Source: Labilithrix sp.
Lineage (GTDB): Bacteria > Myxococcota_A > Polyangia > Polyangiales > Polyangiaceae
Assembly (NCBI GenBank): GCA_019637175.1
Contig: JAHBWD010000017.1
Span: 1 to 64,000, forward strand
DNA: 64,000 nt
Direction: 5' to 3'
Made by a program: the position numbers and the translations under genes. Numbering within the stretch: position 1 is the stretch's first letter; the number at the start of each line of letters is the position of its first letter. This document shows positions 36,204 through 45,401 of the stretch, piece by piece. Under the pieces are notes generated by a model that saw only the letters and a list, made by a program, of their open reading frames with translations, had not been told where the DNA came from and ran no database searches.

Positions 36204-37784
36204 ATGGAAGGACCGCGCCTCGGCGTCGTGTCGTTCGTTCTCGCGATCGTCGCGCTCTCCATCGGTGCGCGCGGCGCGCGCGCCGACGAACGTCGCGCGA
36301 TCGATCGTCTCGAGCCGTCGGAGCGTGGGAGCGAGTGGATCGCGAACGAGTCGCTCGACATGCGCGGGCGGCTCCGCCCGAGCTTGGGCTACGTCGTCTC
36401 GTACGCGCGTCGCCCGCTCGTCGTTGCCCCCGAGGGCAGGGCGCCGGTCTCCGATCTCGCGAACCTCCACCTCGGCGCGAGCCTCGTCCTCGTCGATCGC
36501 CTCCGGCTGTCGGCAGACTTGCCCGTGCAGCTCTACGCGAGCGGCGAGCCCGCGGCCTCGTCGGGCGTCGTCGTTCCGCCGCCTTCGAAGAGCGCCGGCG
36601 TCGGCGATCTTCGCTTCGGCTTCGACGTGCGTCTGTTCGGCGAGCACGGTCGCCGGCCGCCGCCGATCACCGGCGCGATCGGGATCCAGGTGTGGGTGCC
36701 CACCGGGCTCGAGAGCCAGTGGGCGAGCGACGGGACGTTCCGCGCGCGCCCGCGCGCGATGCTCGCGGGCGAAGTCGGCCGCCTTCTCTGGGCCGCGCAG
36801 CTCGGCGTCTTCGCCCGCGAGCGGCCCGAGATCACCGGCGCCGCGGCGATCGGCGTCAGGGTCGCCTCTCCTCTCGTCATCGGACCGGAGATCTTCGCGT
36901 CGACGATCGCCGCCGACGCGTTCTCTCGGCGCGGCACGCCCGTCGAAGCGCTCCTCGGCGTTCACTGGCTCGTCGACGGCACGGCGCGCATCAGCGCGGC
37001 CTTCGGCGGCGGTCTCGGCGACGGCGACGGAGCGCCGGCGTGGCGCGGCGTGCTCGCGGTCGAGTGGGTGCAGCCGATCCCGCCGGCGCGTCGCTCGACC
37101 GATCGCGGCGGCCCCGGCCGCGGCCCGCGCGGCGCGTCGGCGGAGCCCGACGAGGATCGCGACGGCGTGCCCGACGCGGTCGACGCGTGCCCGCGCGTCG
37201 TCGGCGTCGCGACGAGCGATCCGAAGACCCACGGGTGCCCGCCCGACGCCGACGGCGACGGCGTCGACGATCTCTCCGATGCATGTCCCACGGCGTTCGG
37301 CGTCGCGACCTCCGATCCGGCGACGAACGGCTGCCCCGATCGCGACCGCGACAAGGACGGGATCGAGAACGACCTCGATGCTTGTCCCGACGATCGCGGC
37401 GTCCCCGACGTCGATCCGCGTCGCCACGGATGTCCGCTCGCGTTCGTCCGCGGCGATCGCGTCGTGCTGCTCGATCCGTTCGAATGGAAGGGCGCCGAGC
37501 TCGCGCCGGGGCCGACCAACGAGGCGCGCCTCACCGCGGTGCTCGCCGCCGTGCTGAAGCTCCCCGAGGGGCGGAAGCTCCTCGTCGAGGGGCACACCGA
37601 CGATCGCGGCGACAAGCGTCTCGGAGGCGCGCGCGCGGCCGCGGTCGGCAAGTGGCTCGTCGAGCACGGCGTCGACGGCGCGCGCGTCACGACCGCGGGC
37701 GTCGGATCGGAACGACCCGTCGCGACGAACGAGACGGAGTCGGGCCGCGCCGAAAACCGGCGCATCGAGATCCATCTTCGCTGA
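36204..37784 (+). CDS. OmpA-like protein with thrombospondin type 3 repeats
   Basis: 526 residues from ATG 36204 (signal peptide to GARGARA). A predicted outer-membrane barrel lies at about 55-300 (alternating strands such as LGASLVLVDRLRLSADLPVQ). TSP3 calcium-type repeats follow at about 315-415 (DEDRDGVPDAVDACP; DADGDGVDDLSDACP; DRDKDGIENDLDACP). A C-terminal OmpA domain completes it (LLVEGHTDDRGDKRLGGARA, NRRIEIHLR), which binds peptidoglycan. Typical myxobacterial surface-anchor protein. It and the next gene may be duplicates with diverged barrels. Confidence 0.92.
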   Translation: MEGPRLGVVSFVLAIVALSIGARGARADERRAIDRLEPSERGSEWIANESLDMRGRLRPSLGYVVSYARRPLVVAPEGRAPVSDLANLHLGASLVLVDRLRLSADLPVQLYASGEPAASSGVVVPPPSKSAGVGDLRFGFDVRLFGEHGRRPPPITGAIGIQVWVPTGLESQWASDGTFRARPRAMLAGEVGRLLWAAQLGVFARERPEITGAAAIGVRVASPLVIGPEIFASTIAADAFSRRGTPVEALLGVHWLVDGTARISAAFGGGLGDGDGAPAWRGVLAVEWVQPIPPARRSTDRGGPGRGPRGASAEPDEDRDGVPDAVDACPRVVGVATSDPKTHGCPPDADGDGVDDLSDACPTAFGVATSDPATNGCPDRDRDKDGIENDLDACPDDRGVPDVDPRRHGCPLAFVRGDRVVLLDPFEWKGAELAPGPTNEARLTAVLAAVLKLPEGRKLLVEGHTDDRGDKRLGGARAAAVGKWLVEHGVDGARVTTAGVGSERPVATNETESGRAENRRIEIHLR

Positions 37785-37897
37785 ATCGCCGTCGCGCGCG
37801 CGCGACGCTGCCGCGTCGACGCCGCACGATCGGGCGCGACGACGCGCGCATTTTCACGCGCGTTCCCGCGGCACGACGGTTGCTCGACGAGCTCGAC

Positions 37898-39598
37898 ATG
37901 CGCAGCACCTTCGCTTCCTTCGTCTCGATGGCGATCCTCCTCGTTCCCACGGTCGCGCGCGCGCAGCCGGCGCCGACAGCGATCGCGAGCGACAACGGCG
38001 ACGGCATCGACACGCACCTCTTCCGCCCGGCCCTCGACTCGCGCGGCCTCGTCTCGATCAACGGCGTCGACGTGCTCGGCGCGGGCGAGATCAGCCTCGG
38101 CCTCACGATCGACTACGGGCGCGGTCTCTTGCGCGTGCCCGACGTCGGGCAGGCGTCGACCTCGCTCGTACGCGACTCGTTCACCGGGACGCTCCAGCTC
38201 AACTACGGCATCGCGGGACGCGCCGTCGTCGGCGTCTCCGCCCCCGCGGTCTTGATGTCGGGCACGCCGCAGCCGGGGGTGGCCGGTTGGGGGCCGCAGG
38301 CGGTCGACGCGCAGTCGATCGGGCACGTCGCGCTCCACGCGAAGGTGAAGCTCACGCGCGCGACGAGCGCCCTCGGCGTCGCGGCGGCGGTCCAGGTCGG
38401 CGTGCCCGTGAGCGACGCCCCCCGCAACGGCGGCGCCGATCCATCGCTCTGGTACTGGCCGACGCTCATCTTCGAGAAGCGCTTCGGCAAGGACGACCAG
38501 CTTCGCGTCGCGGCCAACGTCGGCTATCGCGGACACGCGCCGAGCACGACCGCGCTGCCGCTCCGCGACGGGCTCGTGCGCGACGGCAGCCGGGTGACCT
38601 ACGGCGCGGGCGCGTCGCTGCGCGTGCTCGATCCGCTCGACGTCGTCGCCGAGACGTACGGCACGTACCTCTTGAGCGACAGCGGCGCGGCGGTGAAGCC
38701 TTCGAACGAAGCGCTCGCGGGGATCAAGCTCTTCGTCGAGAAGAGCTCGTACCTCGTGATCGGCGCGGGGCCGCGATACACGAACGGCTTCGAGGCCGCC
38801 GATCTCCGCGCGGTCGTCGGCTTCATCTTCGAGCCGCCGCTCTCCGACGCGGACGGCGACGGCGTGCCCGACGGCGAGGACGCTTGTCCGAACACGCCCG
38901 GCATCCACTCGCGCGAGTCGGACAGGAACGGCTGCCCTCTCGACTCGGACGACGACGGCATCCCCGACAGCGAGGACGCGTGTCCCTTCCTCGCGGGCCC
39001 GCGCACGAACGATCGCCGGACCAACGGCTGCCCTCCAAGGATCGAGCCTCCGCCGCCGGTGCTCGATCGCGATCACGACGGCGTCCCCGACGCCGAGGAC
39101 GCGTGCCCCGATCACCCCGGCCCGCGCCACCCCGATCCGGAGCGCAACGGCTGCCCCGACGTGCTCGTCGGGCCCGGCGGCCTCACGGTGTTCGACAAGA
39201 TCCTCTTCAAGACCGCGAGCGCCGAGATCCTTCCCGAGTCGAACCCGATCCTCGACAAGGTGGCGAAGGCGATCAACGAGCACCCCGAGCTCCTGCTCCT
39301 CGAGGTCGCCGGTCACGCCGACGAGCGCGGCGGCGAGAAGTACAACCTCACGCTCACCCAGGCTCGCGTCGACTCGGTCATGATCGCGCTCGTCGCGCGC
39401 AGCGTCGACAAGTCGCGCCTGCGCTCCAAAGGCTACGGCTACTACTGCCCCCGGGTCGAACGGCACGACGAAGAGGCGTGGGCCAAGAACCGGCGCGTCG
39501 AGTTCGTCATCGTGAAGAAGACCGACGGACCCACCGGCGCGCCGCTCGGCTGCGCGAACGCGACGGCGCGAGGCGTCTCGCCCGATCCGGTGCCGTGA
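37898..39598 (+). CDS. OmpA-like protein with thrombospondin type 3 repeats (second copy)
   Basis: 566 residues from ATG 37898; a TTG six codons earlier is less likely. Signal peptide to VARA, then QPAPTA. A barrel-like domain at about 35-310 (GEISLGLTIDYGRGLLRVPD; LQLNYGIAGRAVVGVSAP). TSP3 repeats at about 313-420 with Asp-rich DADGDGVPDGEDACP, DSDDDGIPDSEDACP and DRDHDGVPDAEDACP. C-terminal OmpA domain with TASAEILPESNPILDKVAKA, VAGHADERGGEKYNLTLTQA and WAKNRRVEFVIVKK. It follows the first copy by 113 bases. The shared domain order suggests tandem duplication, while the barrel sequences differ. Confidence 0.92.
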   Translation: MRSTFASFVSMAILLVPTVARAQPAPTAIASDNGDGIDTHLFRPALDSRGLVSINGVDVLGAGEISLGLTIDYGRGLLRVPDVGQASTSLVRDSFTGTLQLNYGIAGRAVVGVSAPAVLMSGTPQPGVAGWGPQAVDAQSIGHVALHAKVKLTRATSALGVAAAVQVGVPVSDAPRNGGADPSLWYWPTLIFEKRFGKDDQLRVAANVGYRGHAPSTTALPLRDGLVRDGSRVTYGAGASLRVLDPLDVVAETYGTYLLSDSGAAVKPSNEALAGIKLFVEKSSYLVIGAGPRYTNGFEAADLRAVVGFIFEPPLSDADGDGVPDGEDACPNTPGIHSRESDRNGCPLDSDDDGIPDSEDACPFLAGPRTNDRRTNGCPPRIEPPPPVLDRDHDGVPDAEDACPDHPGPRHPDPERNGCPDVLVGPGGLTVFDKILFKTASAEILPESNPILDKVAKAINEHPELLLLEVAGHADERGGEKYNLTLTQARVDSVMIALVARSVDKSRLRSKGYGYYCPRVERHDEEAWAKNRRVEFVIVKKTDGPTGAPLGCANATARGVSPDPVP

Positions 39599-39667
39599 CA
39601 CATGTCCGAGGAATCACGAGGGAATCGGGCCGCCGATCCAGCGGCGGTTGCGAGGCGTAGGTCCCGC

Positions 39668-41005
39668 ATGACGCGCTCCTGCATGATCGTCGCGCTCCTC
39701 GTCTCGATCGCCGGCTGCTCCGAGACCAAGCCCTCGGCCAAGCCCGAGCCGGCCTCGATCGCAGGCAAGCCCGCCGATCCCGACGCGAGCCTCCCGAGGA
39801 CCCAACGCCTCGCGCTCGCGAAGACGAACGGCACGACCGGCGCCGACAAGGCGGTCGAGACCGCGCAAGCCGCCGTTCGCGCCAACCCGACGAAGGACGA
39901 CGCGTGGATCGTCCTCGGCCGCGCGTGGGTGCGCAAGGCGCGCGAGAGCGCGGACCCGGGCTTCTACTTGAACGCCGACGCGTGCGCCGCCGTCGTGATC
40001 GAGCGCGACGCCGATTCGAAGCTCGCGCTCGATCTGCGCGGCCTCGTGCTCCTCAACAACCACCAGTTCGAAGAAGCGCGCGCGCTCGCGCTCGGCGTCA
40101 CCGCGCGCCACCCCGACGATCCGATGGCGTGGGGAACGCTGAGCGACGCGTGTCTCGAGATGGGCCGCTACGACGAGGCGACCGACGCGGCGCAGAAGAT
40201 GGTCGACCTGAAGCCGAACCTCCCGTCGTACAGCCGAGCCTCGCACCTCCAGTGGCTCCGAGGCGATCTGGTGGGCGCGCGAGAGACGGTCCGCCGCGCG
40301 CTCGACTCCGGACGCGCCGGCAAGAGCGATCCGGAGCCCGGCGCCTGGGTGCTCGTGCAAGCGGCGATGATGTTCTGGGGCGAGGGCGACTTCGAAGGCG
40401 CGGAGGCGGGCTTCGACAAGGCCCTCGAGCGCATCGGCGACTACGCGCCCGCGAACGTGGGCAAGGGCAGGGTCGCGATGGCGCGCGGCGACTACCGGCG
40501 CGCGGCCGAGCTCTTCGAGCGCGCCTACGAGGTCAGCCCGCTCGTCGAGACGGCGTGGCTCCTCGGCGACGCGCGCGACGCCAAGGGCGACGCGGCCGGC
40601 GCGGCGGAGGCCTACGCGCTCGTGGAGAAGGAAGGCCGCCGCGCCGATCCGCGGACGTACTCGCTCTTCCTCTCGACGAAGAACAAGTCCGCCGACGAGG
40701 CGCTCGCGCTCGCGCGCGAGGAGTACGCCGCGCGCGAAGACATCGTGACCGAGGAGGCGCTCGCCTGGGCGCTCCATCGATCGGGACGCGCGGAAGAGGC
40801 GAAGGCCTCGATCGTCCGGGCGCGGCGGCTCGGCACGCCCGACGCGCGGCTCATGTACCGCGAGGGCGCGATCCGCATCGCCGCCGGTGAAGGCGCGAAG
40901 GGCGCGAAGCTCGTCGCCGACGCGCTCGCGAAGAACGCAGCGTTCGACGCCACGGGCGCGCGCGAGGCGAAGGCCCTCCTCGCCGAACGCGTGGCCGCGC
41001 GATGA
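39668..41005 (+). CDS. TPR-repeat lipoprotein
   Basis: 445 residues from ATG 39668, which gives a short signal peptide MTRSCMIVALLVSIAGC (lipobox IAGC); an in-frame ATG 22 codons earlier lacks this. Mature part is helical TPR: repeated A.......P....AW..L....L..G units (NPTKDDAWIVLGRAWVRKA, HPDDPMAWGTLSDACLEMG, DYAPANVGKGRVAMARGDYR, DAKGDAAGAAEAYALVEKEG), at least eight. TPR lipoproteins serve as protein scaffolds at the outer membrane. It is located 69 bases after the second OmpA gene, probably in the same transcript. Confidence 0.85.
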   Translation: MTRSCMIVALLVSIAGCSETKPSAKPEPASIAGKPADPDASLPRTQRLALAKTNGTTGADKAVETAQAAVRANPTKDDAWIVLGRAWVRKARESADPGFYLNADACAAVVIERDADSKLALDLRGLVLLNNHQFEEARALALGVTARHPDDPMAWGTLSDACLEMGRYDEATDAAQKMVDLKPNLPSYSRASHLQWLRGDLVGARETVRRALDSGRAGKSDPEPGAWVLVQAAMMFWGEGDFEGAEAGFDKALERIGDYAPANVGKGRVAMARGDYRRAAELFERAYEVSPLVETAWLLGDARDAKGDAAGAAEAYALVEKEGRRADPRTYSLFLSTKNKSADEALALAREEYAAREDIVTEEALAWALHRSGRAEEAKASIVRARRLGTPDARLMYREGAIRIAAGEGAKGAKLVADALAKNAAFDATGAREAKALLAERVAAR

Positions 41006-41026
41006 CGCTGCGCTAGTCTTCGATAG

Positions 41027-41422
41027 ATGCGAAGTACACTCACTTGCGCCGCGATCGGGGCGCTCATCGTCGCGTGCGGTTCGCCGCGGCCTGCCGTCGC
41101 GCCCGAGCCCGCCGCGGGGGCCGCCACGACTGGCAGCGACGTGGAGGCGCCGACGGCGACGTCCGAGAGCGTCGAGCCCGCCGAGCCCCAGCCGACGGCG
41201 TGCACGAAGGACAGCCACTGCACGCTGTCGATGTTCGCCGGCTGCTGCGTGTGCTGCCCGAGCCGGCCGCGCGCGTTCTTCAAGCCGGAGCTCGCGAAGC
41301 TCGAGGCCAAGTGCGGGTCGGTGAGGTGTCCCTCGTGCTTCGAGGACTGTCAGGCCGCGGTCGACATCACGACCTACGTCGCCTCGTGCGTCGACGGCCG
41401 CTGCGTCGCCGAGCCTCGCTGA
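41027..41422 (+). CDS. Small Cys-rich lipoprotein
   Basis: 131 residues. Signal peptide with lipobox IVAC (Cys17), a Pro/Ala/Glu/Thr spacer to residue 57, then a compact domain with 13 Cys in 70 residues (ACTKDSHC, MFAGCCVCCPSRP, AKCGSVRCPSCFEDCQ, ASCVDGRCV). The dense Cys pattern with CCVCC suggests disulfide knots or metal binding. It starts 21 bases after the TPR gene stop. The final CVDGRC unit resembles those in other secreted myxobacterial Cys-rich proteins. Function unknown. Confidence 0.78.
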   Translation: MRSTLTCAAIGALIVACGSPRPAVAPEPAAGAATTGSDVEAPTATSESVEPAEPQPTACTKDSHCTLSMFAGCCVCCPSRPRAFFKPELAKLEAKCGSVRCPSCFEDCQAAVDITTYVASCVDGRCVAEPR

Positions 41423-41928
41423 CGACGGTCAACCTACCTCGTCGCATGGCAGATTGTCGGCGACGGCTCGATAGGCTCGTCGGGCTCATCGGTCAACGCC
41501 TCGCTGGGCGCGGCGGCCAGAGGTGCGCCGACGTCGCACCTCTGAATTCCGCTAGACGTCCGCCCTAGGGGGGTTGGCGTGGGCTCCGAATGGAGTGTTG
41601 ATGGCAACATGGGGGACGAGCACGATCTCGAGGGGACGCCATTGGCGAGGCTCACGAGACGCCGAGCCAACGCTTTCGGCCTGACTCCAGCGCGCTCGCT
41701 GACGACGGGGGCCGAGGCACTCTCGAAGATGGAGAGGGGCGCTGTCTTCGGCGCGGCGAGGAGCTGCGCGTTCGGCGCGCGCCCATGCGACGTGCGCATG
41801 CGCTCCGACAGGGCCGCAAGGGCCGACGAAAGGCTGCGTCGGTGGCTGTCGCGGTTCGCTCGCTCGGCGCGTCGACGCTTCGAAGACGACTGCGGCTGAA
41901 ACCAAGACTGTGAAGGGAGGGTACGACG
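41423..41928. other. 506-base stretch without a confident gene
   Basis: A 106-codon frame at 41579-41899 (plus) and a long minus-strand frame are open, but neither has a clear ribosome site or recognisable product. A 10-bp inverted repeat lies at 41518-41544, and a CCTAGG near 41564. Base composition is less GC-rich than the neighbours. It may hold a decayed gene. Confidence 0.5.
41518..41544. terminator. 10-bp inverted repeat after the Cys-rich lipoprotein
   Basis: Perfect stem CAGAGGTGCG/CGCACCTCTG with a 7-base loop, 95 bases after the lipoprotein stop. There is no T-run. It could be a terminator or the relic end of an inserted segment. Confidence 0.4.
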
Positions 41929-42357
41929 ATGATGCAACAGCACCCGGTCTACGCATATGGCCCGCCGCCGACGATGCGGCAGGAGTATCCGATCCTGTCC
42001 GAACAAGGCGTCACGGTGACGACGGCACGTTTCGTCGTGTACCAGCAGACCTACCCGATCGCCGGGATCACGAGCGTCGCGCCTTTCCAGCAGCCCGCGA
42101 GCCGAGGTGGGCCCATCCTTCTCGCCTGCCTCTTCGGTCTGATGATGTTCGTAGGATTCGCGGGCGGAGCCATCGGCGGAGGGCTGTTCTTCCTCGTCCT
42201 GATGGGCATCTGTATCGCCGTCGCCGCGAGCAGGAAGGACACTTTTGGCGTGGTCGTTTGGACGGCCGGGACGAACGTGCGCGCGCTCGTCACACATGAC
42301 GGCGCGTTCGTCGGCCGAGTTGTCGTCGCCCTAAACCAGGCGATTGCGTCGCGCTGA
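41929..42357 (+). CDS. DUF6232-like membrane protein
   Basis: 142 residues, start fixed by AAGGGAGGG before ATGATG. The region YPILSEQGVTVTTARFVVYQ and QTYPIAGITSVA matches the opening of DUF6232-type proteins: a short beta domain at about 20-50. Two adjacent membrane segments follow (ILLACLFGLMMFVGFAGGAI; GGGLFFLVLMGICIAVAAS), then a second beta part (DTFGVVVWTAGTNVRALVTH). Function unknown. Codon use is less GC3-biased than neighbours, and the gene stands alone between two gene-poor gaps, which hints at transfer. Confidence 0.72.
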   Translation: MMQQHPVYAYGPPPTMRQEYPILSEQGVTVTTARFVVYQQTYPIAGITSVAPFQQPASRGGPILLACLFGLMMFVGFAGGAIGGGLFFLVLMGICIAVAASRKDTFGVVVWTAGTNVRALVTHDGAFVGRVVVALNQAIASR

Positions 42358-42557
42358 CCTTGCGGTATTCGTTGGCCTCGGCGACGACCGGATCTCTTCC
42401 AAGGACACGCGGAAGGTTCCTTCCACATGTTGACCACGGCTTCGACTCTCGGAATGTCCTCGTTCCGGCGGGTGGCGGACCGTTCGCGCCGTCTCCTCGC
42501 GCGTCGTGCTGGAGCGACGATGTGAGGGCAGATGAAGTCGTCGCTCGCTGAGGCCAG

Positions 42558-44027
42558 CTACTTCACGATCGTCTTGCAGCCGAGGAGGATCTCGACCTTC
42601 GCCGAGCCGGTGTCGCCCTTCACCGCGTTGCACGTCGAGGGGCACAGGATGATCTTCGTCGGCGCGCCGCCGGTCGAGGGATCGACGTCGTAGTACCAGC
42701 CGCCGCCCGCGTCGCACGCGCCCTCGTTCTTCTTGTAGCCGAGCACGCTGCTCATCCCTGCGCCGGTGGTGTGCTTGACGTTGACCTTGTCGAAGTCGGG
42801 CACGCCGGCCTCCGCCTTCGGGAGCGAGTATTCGCAGGGAAGCGCGGTGCCGCGGATGGTGTCGAGCGCCTTCTGGAAGTCGGCGGCGACGTTGCTGGTC
42901 GTCGTGACGATGAATGCCTTCGAGGTGTCGCCGCCGACGGCGATCGCGTCGAGGTTCGCCGTGGCCCTCGCCTTGTCGGCGTCGGTGAAGACGCCGATGA
43001 CGAACGTCTTGATCGACGGGCTGCCCGGCGATACGGCCGCGCCCGACGCGGCGATGGCCGCGATGCCCGGGATGTCCATCGGCTGGCAGCGCGTCGGGAA
43101 GCCGTCGGTCGCGAGGACGGAGACGACCACGTGGCCGGGGTTGGCCGTGGCGTGGGCCTTGGCGAGGTTCACGCCCGTCTGCACCGCGACCGACGTCGGC
43201 GTCAGCATGTCGGGCGCCGGGTTGGGGATCGACGCGATCGACGACGTGAGCGCGGAGGCGTTGGCCGGAAGCGTCCCGATCGGGACCCTCGCGGTCGCGT
43301 AGTTCGCGGCGACGCACTCGACGCCGTCGCACGTCGACGAGGTGATCGCCTGGCAGCTCCCGATGGTGCAGCTCCCGTAGACCGGATCGCCGACGAGGCA
43401 GTTGCCCGTGGTCAAGATCCCGAGGCGGCACTCGCCCCACGTCCTGCACGCGGCGCCGCCGGGGCAGTCGGTGTTGGCGTCGCAGCTCCGGAGAGGATCG
43501 GTGGATCCGGAAGGCGGAGAGCAGGCCTTCAAGTAGCAGCGGCCGAGCGAGACGCCGCCGACGGTGCACTGCGCGTTGTCGGTGCACGACGACGGGGCGC
43601 CCGGATGCTTGATCGGGAAGATCTGGAGGCCGACGCCGATGCCGGCGGACTTGGGATCGGCGATGAACGCGTTCAGCGCGGCTTTCACCGCCGCCCACTT
43701 CGTCGGCCCGCTGCCGCCTGCGCCCGTGTTCTCCATCATCGAGCCCGACGCGTCGAGCATGATCAAGATGTCGAGCGGGAGCTGCTTCGCCGTCTGGGTC
43801 TCGGCGCCACACTCTCCGAGATCGCCGCTCGACCCGCTCGACCCGCTCGATCCGCTCGACCCGCTCGATCCGAGCGATCCGTTCGAGCCCGACGACGTTC
43901 CGTCGCCGCCGCCGCCGCCGTTGCTCGGATCGTTGGGATCGAACGGGTTCGTGTTGCTGCCGCACGCAGCCGCGAGGACGATCGAGAGCGAGCCCGCGAG
44001 CGCCAAGGCGCCGACCTTCCTGGACAT
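42558..44027 (-). CDS. VWA-domain lipoprotein
   Basis: 489 residues. Signal peptide with lipobox AAAC, then a Gly/Ser linker coded by a 9-base repeat. The von Willebrand factor A domain starts at PLDILIMLDASGSM (the DxSxS metal site) near residues 84-97. Its first part carries about 16 Cys inserted between strands (SSCTDNAQCTVGGVSLGRCY; CDANTDCPGGAACRTWGECR), a Cys-rich insertion. The later strands (HVVVSVLATDGFPTRC; IKTFVIGVFTDADKARATAN) complete the fold. Members likely bind ligands at the cell surface; this family is expanded in Polyangia. Upstream gap of 108 bases to the pseudokinase end. Confidence 0.88.
   Translation of the reverse strand: MSRKVGALALAGSLSIVLAAACGSNTNPFDPNDPSNGGGGGDGTSSGSNGSLGSSGSSGSSGSSGSSGDLGECGAETQTAKQLPLDILIMLDASGSMMENTGAGGSGPTKWAAVKAALNAFIADPKSAGIGVGLQIFPIKHPGAPSSCTDNAQCTVGGVSLGRCYLKACSPPSGSTDPLRSCDANTDCPGGAACRTWGECRLGILTTGNCLVGDPVYGSCTIGSCQAITSSTCDGVECVAANYATARVPIGTLPANASALTSSIASIPNPAPDMLTPTSVAVQTGVNLAKAHATANPGHVVVSVLATDGFPTRCQPMDIPGIAAIAASGAAVSPGSPSIKTFVIGVFTDADKARATANLDAIAVGGDTSKAFIVTTTSNVAADFQKALDTIRGTALPCEYSLPKAEAGVPDFDKVNVKHTTGAGMSSVLGYKKNEGACDAGGGWYYDVDPSTGGAPTKIILCPSTCNAVKGDTGSAKVEILLGCKTIVK
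43825..43887 (-). repeat. 9-base coding repeat for a Ser-Gly linker in the VWA lipoprotein
   Basis: Seven units of CCGCTCGAY (plus-strand reading) encode the SGSSGSSG linker after the lipobox. Same design as at 29819-29872. Confidence 0.8.
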
Positions 44028-44135
44028 CGAAGCTTCCTTCCCCGACGCGGCTCGAGCGCCTCGTCTCCGCGCGTGATGCGTGCATTTTAGCGCGACATCC
44101 GCGATCGGGAAAGGTGGTGAGGAGCGCCCCGACGG

Positions 44136-45401
44136 TCAGTCGCCCGGGCTCATCTCCTCGGGGATCGGCTCTTTCGGCGCCTCGTCGAGCGGCTCGTCGC
44201 TCGCCGCGGGCGGCGGCGCGGGTCGGTCGCCGGTGATCATGTCGGCCGCCGGCGACGGCCGGACGCTCGGGCGCACCGCGGGGGGTCGGACCGCGGGCGC
44301 GAGCACGATCGAGGCCGGCGCCGGATCCGCCGGCGCGTTCGGCAGATCCTCGACGGCGATCGCGGGCGGCTCCGCGACGGCCGCGTCGGCGCTCGTGATC
44401 TCGGTCGTCCCGACGGGCTCGGAGGGCGGCGCGTCCGTCCGGGGCCTGTCGTCGGTCGTCCAGAAGATCCACGCGCCCCCGAGGAACGCCCCGACGAGCA
44501 CGAGGAACCCGACGGTGAAGCCGACGCCGCGGTCCCGCCGTGGGCGATCGAGCTCGCCCGAGAGCGTCGCGCCCGGCGCGCGCGAGCTCGGCACGAACCA
44601 GTCATCGAGCTCCGGCGCCGACGCGAGCGCGGGCCGGCGCGGAGGGAGGGCGATCTCCGCCGCGCGGATCGCGGCGCCCACGATCCCCGCGCGCGACATG
44701 AGGAGCGCCACGCGCCGCGCGGAGCCGTGCCCGGCCGGCGCGTGTGGCGCGAGCGCGCGCGCGAGCTCGGCGACGCTCGACAGCTCCGGATCGAGCGGTA
44801 GGGCCGACCCGTCGCTCGCGCGCGATCGATCCGCGACGAGGGCGCGCAGGATCGTGCCGAGCGCCGCGACGTCGCCCGCGACTTCTTCGCGTGTGGCGTG
44901 CTCGCCCGTCGCCGCGCCCGTCCACGCGACCTTCACGCGATTTCCCGGCGCGAGGTAGACGTTCTCGACGCGCAGGTCGCCGTGCGCGAGCCCGAGCGCG
45001 TGCGCCTCCGCGATCGCCTCGCACGCCTCGAGCGTCCAGCCGACCGCCTCCGAGAGCGGTATCGAACCGCGTGTCGCGATCGCGCGCGCGAGGCTCGTGA
45101 GCCCTTCGTCGTGCGCGGGCTCACGCACGACGAAGGGCACGCCGCCGTGGAGCGCGCCGACGTCGAGGATGCAGAGGACGTGCTCGCCTTCGAGCCGCTG
45201 CGCCGTCATCGCTCTGCGCGTCCATCGCGTGCGCGCGCTCGCCGCCTCGAGACGGAGCGCGATCTCGATCTCCACGCGCCGCTCCGCTTCGCGATCGGTC
45301 GCGTCGAAGAGGACGCCCGCCTCCGTCGCGTCGAGCTCGGCTTCGAGGACGTAGCGATCGGCGACGACGTCGCCGGCGCGTGGCTCCGCCGCGTCCGTCA
45401 C
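44136..45401 (-). CDS. Membrane-anchored pseudokinase
   Basis: 421 residues from GTG 45399-45401, overlapping the glsB stop by four bases (GTGA); an ATG ten codons earlier would overlap glsB by 34 bases. The fold is that of a Ser/Thr kinase N- and C-lobe, but key residues are lost. There is no glycine-rich loop, the VAIK Lys region reads VEIEIAL (43-49), HRD is HGD (140-142) in HGDLRVENVYL, and DFG is replaced by AWTG (159-162). A TM segment (VGFTVGFLVLVGAFLGGAWI) near 300-320 precedes a Pro/Ala/Asp-rich periplasmic tail. Most likely a catalytically dead scaffold or regulator. Confidence 0.85.
   Translation of the reverse strand: MTDAAEPRAGDVVADRYVLEAELDATEAGVLFDATDREAERRVEIEIALRLEAASARTRWTRRAMTAQRLEGEHVLCILDVGALHGGVPFVVREPAHDEGLTSLARAIATRGSIPLSEAVGWTLEACEAIAEAHALGLAHGDLRVENVYLAPGNRVKVAWTGAATGEHATREEVAGDVAALGTILRALVADRSRASDGSALPLDPELSSVAELARALAPHAPAGHGSARRVALLMSRAGIVGAAIRAAEIALPPRRPALASAPELDDWFVPSSRAPGATLSGELDRPRRDRGVGFTVGFLVLVGAFLGGAWIFWTTDDRPRTDAPPSEPVGTTEITSADAAVAEPPAIAVEDLPNAPADPAPASIVLAPAVRPPAVRPSVRPSPAADMITGDRPAPPPAASDEPLDEAPKEPIPEEMSPGD

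Noticed and set aside
36962..39601. 879-codon minus-strand open frame
   Set aside because: Antisense shadow of the two OmpA-TSP3 genes; composition is Arg/Asp/Ala-rich with no domain.
41579..41899. 106-codon plus-strand open frame
   Set aside because: Partly protein-like, but there is no ribosome site, the second half is Arg-rich and no family is known. Left inside the gap entry as a possible decayed gene.
41434..42297. 287-codon minus-strand open frame
   Set aside because: It runs antisense through the DUF6232 gene, which has a clear ribosome site and membrane segments. No domain or start signal.
42360..42551. 63-codon plus-strand frame after the DUF6232 gene
   Set aside because: No ribosome site and composition like random frame; not supported.
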